A DNA stretch of 64,000 nt from an uncultured Clostridium sp. (GTDB lineage: Bacteria > Bacillota > Clostridia > TANB77 > CAG-508). A program made the position numbers and the translations under genes. Positions 37,983 to 45,629 of this stretch are shown here, one piece after another (the first letter of the stretch is position 1; every line of letters starts with the position of its first letter). The notes beneath the pieces are model-generated. The model searched no databases, had not been told where the DNA came from, and saw only the letters and a program-made list of their open reading frames with translations. Location: positions 276,574 to 340,573 of the forward strand of contig CANEHB010000001.1 in NCBI GenBank assembly GCA_947427205.1, in the 5' to 3' direction.

Positions 37983-39617
37983 ATGAGAGGAAAAATTGTA
38001 AATTTATGTATAGGTTTTATGAATTTGCTGTTTGGAATATTAATTGTTGCATTTACAATGTATGTTCCACAAGATAAAACCTTACTAACGGTTCAAGAAA
38101 GTTTTGTTGTAACTTGGATAGTTAGAGCAATGTATGTAGTTATGGCGCTAGTTGCTGTTATAGATGCAATACAGAGTTATAATCATAGGTCAGATACAGT
38201 ATTTAATACAGGCTATATTATAGGTATTTTTACGATAAGTTTCATATTTATAAAAGAACCTATAATAGCAACTTTTAGTATAATTTCTGGATTAATAATT
38301 TTGTTTAAAAGTTTGAAAGAAAATTTAGTTGAGTTAGATAGTACAGCAGCAATTTCAATTTCAATAGTAGTTATGGCAGCAACAGCTATAATAGGATTGT
38401 TTACATTAACATATAGTTCAATAGGGCAAAGCATAAAAAATAAAGAGAATAAAAATGAACTTTCATATAAGGAAGATTATTTTAAGTATATAACTGAATT
38501 AGATATAGATGAAGCCTATATTAATGTAAAAAAAGATGGAAAGTATGGTTATATTAATCAAAATGGAGAAGTAAAAATTGATTTTATTTATGATTATGCA
38601 AGTCCATTTGTGGAAATAACAGTGTATGACAAAAAATTCCATATTGCCTTAGTATGTAATGATGGAAGTACAGAAGTGATATTAAAAAACAAAAGAAAAG
38701 TTATGTCATACAGAAGTGAATCATCAGATGAAAATTATAAAGCAAAATTAGAAGAATTAGAAAATATTTATACAAATACATTACATCAAACGGAAAAAAT
38801 GAAATATGAAATCCAAGGGATAACAAATAATATAAATAGAGTACCAGAATATAAAGTAGTATCTTCAGAATACACTTATAGATATGATTATAATGAAGAA
38901 TATGATTTAATTGTTACACAATCAAATTTAGGACTTGGAGATAAGTATGAGCTTGCAAAAAAAGCAGATTTAAATATAAAAATTCCTTTAGATGCAACAT
39001 ATTTAGATTATGATTCAAGTTATTTATATTTGTTCTCGAATGGAACTATACCATTTTATGAAATTTCAAAAAGAACACAAGGCTGGTTTACATCTTATGG
39101 TAAAAAAATGCCTATGACAGGAAAAGCGCAAATATTAGACTTTTTTGGAGAAAGAATGTTACTAAAAAATTATAGTAATAATACAACATATTTTATTGAT
39201 TCAGATGGAAATATATTATCAGAAGAATATAAAGATATATATGTTTGCAATGATGGAAGATATATAGTAAGGACGAAAAGTGATTCTGCTAAAATTATAA
39301 ATGATGAATATGAAAATGTTTTTGATGCAGAGTATCAAGTAATAAATCCAAGGTTTATATCATATAATTTATATTTAGCATTAGATTCTACAGAAAATAT
39401 AGAATTTAATGATTATGGATTTCCAAGTAATTTAAACTGGAAACTAGTAAATTATGAAGGAGAAGTTATCTTTGATGGAATAGAGCAGATATATGATATA
39501 ATTTATGAACTTCCTGATGAAAGTAATAAAAAGGAAGAAAATTATTCAGAATTTGTAAATAATATAAAAGAACTTGATTATAAATTTGTAGGAGATAGAT
39601 TTTATTTAGACTACTAA
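37983..39617 (+). CDS. Multi-span membrane protein with WG repeats
   Basis: A 544-residue protein. Five hydrophobic segments occupy residues about 8-28, 44-62, 76-92, 95-110 and 118-140, followed by a long outer region. WG-type repeats are present: DGKYGYINQNGEVKIDFIYDYASPF (residues about 182-206, a canonical repeat) and weaker ones later (about 395-470). A coiled-coil-like stretch lies at about 250-275. It starts 18 bp after tmk and so belongs to the metG-tmk unit. It is the second WG-repeat protein of the window but shares no membrane layout with the 2063 product. Function is unknown. Confidence 0.7.
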   Translation: MRGKIVNLCIGFMNLLFGILIVAFTMYVPQDKTLLTVQESFVVTWIVRAMYVVMALVAVIDAIQSYNHRSDTVFNTGYIIGIFTISFIFIKEPIIATFSIISGLIILFKSLKENLVELDSTAAISISIVVMAATAIIGLFTLTYSSIGQSIKNKENKNELSYKEDYFKYITELDIDEAYINVKKDGKYGYINQNGEVKIDFIYDYASPFVEITVYDKKFHIALVCNDGSTEVILKNKRKVMSYRSESSDENYKAKLEELENIYTNTLHQTEKMKYEIQGITNNINRVPEYKVVSSEYTYRYDYNEEYDLIVTQSNLGLGDKYELAKKADLNIKIPLDATYLDYDSSYLYLFSNGTIPFYEISKRTQGWFTSYGKKMPMTGKAQILDFFGERMLLKNYSNNTTYFIDSDGNILSEEYKDIYVCNDGRYIVRTKSDSAKIINDEYENVFDAEYQVINPRFISYNLYLALDSTENIEFNDYGFPSNLNWKLVNYEGEVIFDGIEQIYDIIYELPDESNKKEENYSEFVNNIKELDYKFVGDRFYLDY

Positions 39618-39651
39618 AAATTGGATTTTAAAAAGATAGATATTTGATAAT

Positions 39652-39690
39652 AATAAGATAGAACGTAAAGTTCTATCTTATTTATTTTTA
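39652..39690 (+). terminator. Terminator of metG-tmk-WG unit
   Basis: AAGATAGAAC and GTTCTATCTT pair around GTAAA, followed by a T-rich stretch. Confidence 0.88.
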
Positions 39691-39819
39691 TGTTCTAGAA
39701 AAGTTATTATAGTATAATAATTTTTAATAGAAAATAATTATGGAGAAATTAGATTTTATAGCACTTAGTATTATGTGCAAAATCTTAGTTTTAGTTTTTA
39801 TAATATTAGGAGGTTTAAG

Positions 39820-39990
39820 ATGGGTGATAATCAAAAAATAAGATGTACAGTTGAAAGTTGTGCTTATAATAATTGTGATAATAGAATGTGTGAGTTGAAA
39901 CAAATAGAAGTACAAGCGTGTCCAGGATGTTCAAATGGATCTGCTGAAGATGAGTCAATGTGTGGAAGTTATAAATGCAAATGTCATTAA
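39820..39990 (+). CDS. DUF1540-type cysteine-rich small protein
   Basis: A 56-residue protein; the AGGAGG at 39808 fixes the ATG at 39820 (an upstream in-frame start at 39775 has no ribosome site). Eight cysteines appear in the pattern C-x4-C-x4-C-x3-C...C-x2-C...C-x4-C-x-C, as in the DUF1540 family of presumed metal-binding proteins, often found once or several times in Clostridia. CTVESCAYNNCDNRMCELK is the first half. It is monocistronic. Confidence 0.82.
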   Translation: MGDNQKIRCTVESCAYNNCDNRMCELKQIEVQACPGCSNGSAEDESMCGSYKCKCH

Positions 39991-40018
39991 AAAAATTTAT
40001 TTATAATTGATTAGTGAT

Positions 40019-40137
40019 TATAGATATATATTTTATTTAAAAGCTCTATTCTTGATTGCCTATGTAAAATATTTATATGTTTTAACATAGCAGATTAAGA
40101 GTTCATAACAGGTATTTATTTAAAATATATATCTATA
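40019..40137. repeat. 119-bp nested palindromic element before fba
   Basis: The outer arms TATAGATATATATTTTA (from 40019) and its complement (ending 40137) pair perfectly over about 17 bp. Inside, GCTCTATTCTTGATTGCCTATGT and ACATAGCAGATTAAGAGTTC form an imperfect second stem, and the centre is again self-complementary. It encodes nothing and lies between a converging gene end and the fba promoter. It could be a degenerate MITE. Confidence 0.6.
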
Positions 40138-40178
40138 AATTTTAATATAATAATAATATAAATACATATAAAATTAAC

Positions 40179-40207
40179 TTGACATAGAACTTTTAAGATT
40201 ATAAAAT
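40179..40207 (+). promoter_or_regulatory. Promoter of fba
   Basis: Consensus TTGACA (40179-40184) and TAAAAT (40202-40207) with a 17-bp spacer. Confidence 0.85.
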
Positions 40208-40243
40208 GTAGAAAGTAAAATAAATTTAAAGGAGGAAAATATT

Positions 40244-41173
40244 ATGCCACTAGTAACAACAAAAGAAATGTTCGAAAAATCAATGAAAGAACATTTTGCA
40301 ATAGGAGCTTTTAACATAAACAATATGGAATTTATACAAGCAATAACAGATGCTGCTGAAGAAGCAAAATCACCAGTAATTTTACAAGTTTCTTCAAGTG
40401 CAATAAAATATGCAAGAATTAATTATTTAATTAAAATGGTGGAGGCTGCAGTTGAAACAACAACTATACCAATTGCACTTCACTTAGATCATGGACCAGA
40501 TTTTGAAACATGTAAAATGTGCATAGATGCAGGATTTACATCTGTTATGATAGATGGTTCAAAATATGATTTTGAAGAAAATATTGAATTAACAAAAAAA
40601 GTTGTAGAATATGCTCATTCTAAAGGAGTTGTAGTAGAAGCAGAACTTGGTAAATTAGCAGGAGTTGAAGATGATGTTAATGTATCAGATGATGATGCAA
40701 GATATACAGATCCAGAACAAGCATATGAATTTGTTCAAAGAACAGGATGTGATTCTTTAGCAATAGCTATTGGAACAAGCCATGGAGCATATAAATTTAA
40801 AGGTGATGCAAAATTAAGATTTGATATATTACAAAAGATAAAAGAAAAATTACCTAATACACCTATAGTATTACATGGAGCATCTTCAGTAATACCAAAT
40901 CTTGTAGATATGTGCAATAATAATGGTGGAAATATTCCGGGAGCAAAAGGATGCCCAGATGAAATGTTAAAACAAGCAGGAGAAAACGGAGTTTCAAAAA
41001 TAAATGTAGATACTGATTTAAGATTAGCTATGACAGCTCAAATAAGAAGAGTATTTAATGAAGAACCATCAGTATTTGATCCAAGAAAATATTTAGGAGC
41101 TGCTAAAGATGAGATAAAAGCAACAGTAGCACACAAGATTAATAATGTGTTCTGTTCAAGTAATAAAGCTTAA
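40244..41173 (+). CDS. fba: Class II fructose-bisphosphate aldolase
   Basis: A zinc-dependent aldolase of glycolysis and gluconeogenesis. The 309-residue protein has AFNINNMEFIQAI, the zinc histidine and catalytic aspartate in IALHLDHGPDFE (about residues 78-89), TSVMIDGSKYDFEENI, VVEAELGKLAGVEDD, AIGTSHGAYKF and the C-terminal zinc ligand in IVLHGASSVI, followed by KINVDTDLRLAMT. All key positions are present. The strong consensus promoter and AGGAGG ribosome site fit a highly expressed glycolytic gene. Confidence 0.97.
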   Translation: MPLVTTKEMFEKSMKEHFAIGAFNINNMEFIQAITDAAEEAKSPVILQVSSSAIKYARINYLIKMVEAAVETTTIPIALHLDHGPDFETCKMCIDAGFTSVMIDGSKYDFEENIELTKKVVEYAHSKGVVVEAELGKLAGVEDDVNVSDDDARYTDPEQAYEFVQRTGCDSLAIAIGTSHGAYKFKGDAKLRFDILQKIKEKLPNTPIVLHGASSVIPNLVDMCNNNGGNIPGAKGCPDEMLKQAGENGVSKINVDTDLRLAMTAQIRRVFNEEPSVFDPRKYLGAAKDEIKATVAHKINNVFCSSNKA

Positions 41174-41186
41174 GTAAAAAAGTAGT

Positions 41187-42393
41187 TTGCCTAAACTAAC
41201 AGAAAAAGAATATATAGTAAAAGCAGCTAAATTATATGGCTTGGAAAAAGTTGAAATCGATGCATTAATAAAACATTTAGATGGTAAACAGATTAATGCT
41301 TTTATTGTAAGAAGATGTGGAAGTTTATACAGATTATATGAGATTTATAAAAGTGAAGATTATAATGAACATATTAAACCTGGTAAAGATGGATTAATTA
41401 ATTTAAATGATTATTCATTTGAAAAATCAAAGAAAAGACTAGACGATAGTAAAATAGGAGAATTTTGGATATTAAGTTCAAATCTAGATGCATATTTAGC
41501 AACTAAAGTAACAAATATGCATTCACAAATAGAAAGTAAATTTATAGATATTTCAGCAAAAAATAATTTTTTACTTCCACAGATTGCAAAGCAAATGAGC
41601 TTAGATGCTACAGTATATTACAAGGGAAAGTATACTAATGAAGACGGAACAATTTCCACCCATCATTTAACAAAAAATTTTTTGTATGATGAAGAAGCTT
41701 TAATACAAGGTAATTCTATAGTTAAAGATAACCCGAATAAAAAAAGAATACACTTAGATGCGCTTTTGGAAGAAACAGATAAATATATTAGAAGACATTA
41801 TAAAAAATATGATTTACCAAAAGAAGAGTTAGAAAAAGCAAGAATTGAGATTAGACAAGGATTAATAAAGCAAACTGTATTTAATAAAATTGTTTTTAAT
41901 GAGAATGAAGGTAATTCAAAATGGGGACTAATAAAACAGGAAGATAATAGATTGAGGCTAGCTCCACTGTTTAGTTATGATTATTGTGCAGGAGCAGAAC
42001 CAATAGGAAAAACACATCATAGAACAGTTCGGTAGTAGAGAAGATATTGAAACAATTATGTTAGAATATGGAAAAGAAGCTTGGTTTAGAAAATGGATAC
42101 AAGATGGTGTTTTAAAAACTAACTTAAACAATGCAATTGTAGAAATGCAAAAAGAAACAGGGGTAACTTTAAGTGATGAAGAGCGAGAATATTATCAGTT
42201 TTTAATAGATAAAATGTGTTTGAAAGTTTTAAGTGTATGCGAATTAAATTATGATAAAGAATTAGTACAGCAAGTACAGCAAAAAAAATTAGGTGATAAG
42301 ATTTTAAGAGCAAAAGACAGAATCTCTAATAAATTTATAGGTATAAGAAATTTTGTAGGAAACTTAAAAAATGAAGATTCTGATGCAAGATAA
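41187..42393 (+). CDS. HipA-like hypothetical protein, +1 frameshifted at CGG
   Basis: The first frame (41187-42035) ends at TAG directly after CGG, and the second (to 42393) continues in +1. Skipping the C at 42030 joins HHRTV to GSREDIETIM, giving about 401 residues. Near residues 235-270, NENEGNSKWGL...RLRLAPLFSYDY resembles the HipA-type kinase pattern NxDRHxxNWG...RLAPxYD, with Glu where the catalytic Asp would be; the match is weak. The C-terminal part is helical. The start is TTG at 41187 without a good ribosome site, only 13 bp after fba, so readthrough from fba is likely. It could be a decaying gene, but the frame break follows the window's CGG rule exactly. Confidence 0.55.
42030..42033 (+). 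other. In-frame CGG at +1 frameshift point (HipA-like gene)
   Basis: The zero frame reads ACA-GTT-CGG-TAG-TAG. Skipping C gives GTT then GGT-AGT-AGA-GAA. Two stop codons directly follow the CGG, so the shift is essential for any longer product. Confidence 0.65.
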
Positions 42394-42436
42394 TGAATCA
42401 AAAAGATAAATATACAAGGTAATATTATAAATAAAT

Positions 42437-42477
42437 TAACTCCCAATTGTTATTAAAAAATTAGCAAATGGGAGTTA
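42437..42477. terminator. Bidirectional terminator between converging genes
   Basis: TAACTCCCAATTGTTA and TTAGCAAATGGGAGTTA pair with few mismatches, with T-rich flanks on both strands. It serves the + strand HipA-like gene and the - strand smpB. Confidence 0.8.
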
Positions 42478-42503
42478 TTATATTTTTATATAGATAAAAG
42501 ATT

Positions 42504-42968
42504 TTAAAACATTTCTTTTTTATTTTTTAAAGCTTTTTTCATTCTCATTTCAGCATCTTTTTTTGCAATATCTTCACGTTTGTCAAATAGTTTTTTTCCT
42601 TTTCCAATGCCAAGTTCTAATTTCACTTTATTTCCTTTCATATACATTTGAATAGGAACAATAGAAATTCCTTTTTGTTTAATCATACCGTATAATCTGT
42701 TTATTTCTCTTTTATTTAATAAAAGTTTTCTAGTTCTTAAAGGATCTTTATTGTATATATTTCCAAATTCATAAGGACTAATATGCATTCCATAAACAAA
42801 TACTTCGCCATCTTTGATATTAACATAAGTATCTTTGATATTAGCTTTACCATTACGAATTGACTTAATTTCTGTACCAGTTAAAACTATTCCAGCTTCA
42901 AGAGTACTTTCAATAGAATAATTATGATTAGCTGTTGGATTTTTAGCAAGTATTTTTATGTTTTCCAT
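42504..42968 (-). CDS. smpB: SsrA-binding protein SmpB
   Basis: SmpB delivers tmRNA to stalled ribosomes for trans-translation. The 154-residue protein has NHNYSIESTLEAGIVLTGTEIKSIR near the N-terminus, SPYEFGNIYNKDPLRTRKLLL, and a basic C-terminal tail (RKKALKNKK-like) that reaches the mRNA channel. It is complete. It is one of few minus-strand genes and stands alone. The tmRNA gene is not in this window. Trans-translation is relevant to the CGG-associated frame breaks, since an undecoded codon would stall ribosomes. Confidence 0.97.
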   Translation of the reverse strand: MENIKILAKNPTANHNYSIESTLEAGIVLTGTEIKSIRNGKANIKDTYVNIKDGEVFVYGMHISPYEFGNIYNKDPLRTRKLLLNKREINRLYGMIKQKGISIVPIQMYMKGNKVKLELGIGKGKKLFDKREDIAKKDAEMRMKKALKNKKEMF

Positions 42969-43257
42969 TAAAATAAATTCCTTTCAAAAATATATGTAAA
43001 TTTTTATAAAAGCATTAAAAAATTTATAAATAAAATTAATTCTATAGATAAATATAACATAAAAAATGTTATTTATCAAATAAATTAATTTATATATTAA
43101 ATATTGTTAGATTTTTTCAAAATTAATAATACTAAATAAATGAGTATTTTGCTATATTTTTCTAAAAATACAAATTTTAATTAATATTGTAAAATAAAAT
43201 ATTAATACTAATTTTTTATTAGGTCATAAATTTTTATAATTAGACAATAATAAATAT

Positions 43258-43854
43258 ATGAATCAGATATTATTTAATAAGAAAAATAATAAATTAAAAT
43301 ATATTTTTAAAGTTCAATTTATAATTTCTATTATAGTAGCGATTATATTAATTATTTATATCGCAATTTCTCGAAATAAAGACGAAAATTTGGAAAATAT
43401 TTCTAAAATCATAAATAAAAATATAAAAATAAGTTCTATTTATGAGGCACAAAAGGAATCAAGAGAAGAATCAATACTAGGGAAAATTTATATAAATAAA
43501 ATAAATTTAGAATATAGTGTTTTTAATATGAGTAATGAAGAACTACTAAAAATAGCACCGTGTAAATTTGCAGGAGCAAATTTAGGAGAAATTGGAAATA
43601 TTTGTATAGCTGGACATAATTACAATGATAATAGATTTTTTAGTAGAATAGCAGAACTTGATATTAAAGATACAATAATTTTAGAAGATTTGAATGGAAA
43701 AAAGTATGAATATACAGTTTTTGATATTTTTGAAACCAACGAAGATGATGTATCAGTTTTAAAAGCTACTAAAAAATATGAACTTACTCTTATAACTTGT
43801 AATAATTCTAATAAAAAAAGAATTATTGTAAAAGCCTATATGAAAGAATATTAA
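43258..43854 (+). CDS. Sortase
   Basis: A 198-residue membrane-anchored transpeptidase. The N-terminal helix is at about residues 17-40. The catalytic histidine lies in CIAGHNYNDNRFF (about 119) and the cysteine in ELTLITCNNSNKKRIIVKA (about 180), with the arginine 8 residues later. The small size and GHN-type histidine motif suggest class D-like rather than class A. It should cleave LPxTG-like signals and attach proteins to the wall; the LPYAG protein at 27412 is a fitting substrate. No good ribosome site precedes the ATG, and a TATAAT at 43235 would give an almost leaderless mRNA. Confidence 0.88.
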   Translation: MNQILFNKKNNKLKYIFKVQFIISIIVAIILIIYIAISRNKDENLENISKIINKNIKISSIYEAQKESREESILGKIYINKINLEYSVFNMSNEELLKIAPCKFAGANLGEIGNICIAGHNYNDNRFFSRIAELDIKDTIILEDLNGKKYEYTVFDIFETNEDDVSVLKATKKYELTLITCNNSNKKRIIVKAYMKEY

Positions 43855-43988
43855 GTTAAAATGATAAATGGATAGAACATACAAACTTACAAGCAATACA
43901 ACTAGATATAGTATTGAAAAAAATAGATAATAGTAGTAAAATATTAATACAATTTAAATATATTGAAGGAAATAAGGAGATTAGTAAA

Positions 43989-44537
43989 ATGGAAGCAAAT
44001 AAAAAACCTATAGTAACAATAGAAATGGATAGTGGAGCAATAATTAAATTAGAATTATATCCAAGTAAAGCACCACAAACAGTAAATAACTTTGTAAATT
44101 TAGTAAATAAAGGATTTTATGATGGATTATTCTTTCATAGAACAATACCAGGATTTATGATTCAAGGTGGAGACCCAGATGGAGATGGTACAGGAGGACC
44201 TGGATACGGAATAAAAGGAGAATTTAAAGATAATGGTGTAGAAAACACTATTTCTCATCTTAGAGGTATAGTTTCTATGGCAAGAAGTAGTATGCCAAAT
44301 TCAGCAGGATCTCAATTTTTTATAGTAACAGATGATTCAACATTTTTAGATGGACAATATGCAGCTTTTGGTAGTGTATTAGAAGGAATGGATGAAGTAG
44401 ATAGAATTGTAAAAACAAGAGTTATAACAAGAAGTCCATTTGGTGGAGGAAAAGATAGACCAGTAGAACCACCAGTAATGAAAAAGGTTACTGTAGAAAC
44501 TTTTGGAGTAGAATATCCAGAACCAGAAAAAATGTAA
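43989..44537 (+). CDS. Peptidyl-prolyl cis-trans isomerase, cyclophilin type
   Basis: The ATG at 43989 follows AAGGAG; the longer frame from 43914 has no ribosome site. The 182-residue protein has the cyclophilin core: YPSKAPQTVNNFVNLV, GLFFHRTIPGFMIQGGDPDGDG with the catalytic Arg, GIVSMARSSMPNSAGSQFFI and the FGSVLEGMDEVDRI end. It lacks a signal peptide, so it acts in the cytoplasm. It is followed by a strong terminator (44605-44632). Confidence 0.95.
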   Translation: MEANKKPIVTIEMDSGAIIKLELYPSKAPQTVNNFVNLVNKGFYDGLFFHRTIPGFMIQGGDPDGDGTGGPGYGIKGEFKDNGVENTISHLRGIVSMARSSMPNSAGSQFFIVTDDSTFLDGQYAAFGSVLEGMDEVDRIVKTRVITRSPFGGGKDRPVEPPVMKKVTVETFGVEYPEPEKM

Positions 44538-44604
44538 AATATTAATTTTTCTAAAAGATTTATCAAACAAAAAATGTAATGAAAGGTTATGATATCTTTT
44601 TTAG

Positions 44605-44632
44605 AAAGTTATCATACTAGGATAACTTTTTT
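44605..44632 (+). terminator. Cyclophilin-gene terminator
   Basis: AAAGTTATC and GATAACTTT are perfectly complementary (9 bp) with a 7-nt loop and a T run. Its position shows that the ATG at 44589 is not the start of the AraC gene. Confidence 0.88.
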
Positions 44633-44675
44633 AGAATATGATAAAGATAAATTAATCTTAATATTGGAGAAAAAT

Positions 44676-45480
44676 TTGAATATATATAAAGGTCTAAATG
44701 AAATAATTGAATATATAGAAGAAAATTTAGAAAATGATATTGATTATACTAAATTATCTCGGAATAATAGCAACTAATGAATATACAATGAAAAGAATAT
44801 TTTCACTACTTTCAAATATAACAATTTCTGAGTATATAAGAAATAGAAGATTATCAAACTCTGGTTTTGATTTATGTAAAGAGAATAGTAAAGTTATTGA
44901 TATAGCAGTAAAATATGGTTATGATAGTGCAACTTCATTTTCCAGAGCCTTTGAGAAATTTCATGGAATAAAACCGAGTAGCGTAAAAACAAATCCAGAA
45001 AGATTAAAAGTTTTTACTAAAATTCATTTTAATGAAAACATAGAAGATAATTCTAGTATGGAATATAGCATCATAGAAATGGAAGAAAAGGTTTTATATG
45101 GAAGAGGAATAAAAACTACATATTGTACAATACAAAAAGATGCACCAAAGTTTTTTGAAGAAATGGCAGATATTTATGAAAATAAATATGGTAGAATCGA
45201 ATATGGAATTGTAGTTTATGAAGATAGATATGAAAGTGATGATTATGAATATTGGATAGCATATGAAAAAGAAATTAATGAATTAGATAAAATTGTTATA
45301 CCAAAATCAAAATGGATAAAATTTGTGATCAATTCACAAGAAGCTTGTGATATACAAAAGGTTTCAAGACAATTTTATGAAAAGTTTGAACCTAGTTTAA
45401 AACTAAATTTAAGACCTATTCCAGAGCTTGAATATTATCATGATGATATTACAGAGTTTTTAATACCAATAGAAGATTAA
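44676..45480 (+). CDS. AraC-family regulator with GyrI-like effector domain, +1 frameshifted at CGG
   Basis: The start is TTG at 44676 with GGAG six bases upstream. The first 28 codons (LNEIIEYIEENLENDIDYTKLS) begin the AraC helix-turn-helix. At 44760 the frame reads CGG and soon ends; skipping its C gives GIIATNEYTMKRIFSLL and continues to 45480, about 267 residues. The helix-turn-helix length then fits the family exactly. YIRNRRLSNSGFDLCKENSKVIDIAVKYGYDSATSFSRAFEKFHGIKPS is the second half. Residues about 115-267 are a GyrI/Rob-like ligand-binding domain (EEKVLYGRGIKT, WIAYEKE, FYEKFEPSL). Target genes are unknown. Confidence 0.82.
44760..44763 (+). other. In-frame CGG at +1 frameshift point (AraC regulator)
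   Basis: The zero frame reads TTA-TCT-CGG-AAT and ends 5 codons after the CGG. Skipping C gives TCT then GGA-ATA-ATA-GCA-ACT, which restores the helix-turn-helix without gap or insertion. Confidence 0.72.
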
Positions 45481-45551
45481 TTTAAGCATATTAGAATGTA
45501 AATTATTGAGTAATTGCCAATACATATTATTTAAGAATTTACATATATTAG

Positions 45552-45592
45552 AAAAAACTGACTTTTTTGATTATCAAAAAGTCAGTTTTTTT
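45552..45592. terminator. Strong hairpin after AraC gene
   Basis: AAAAAACTGACTTTTTTGA pairs with its complement ending TCAGTTTTTTT; it is symmetric, so it can stop transcription in both directions. Confidence 0.9.
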
Positions 45593-45629
45593 ATGTTAAA
45601 AAATTATATAATGTCATCAGGTGATTTAT

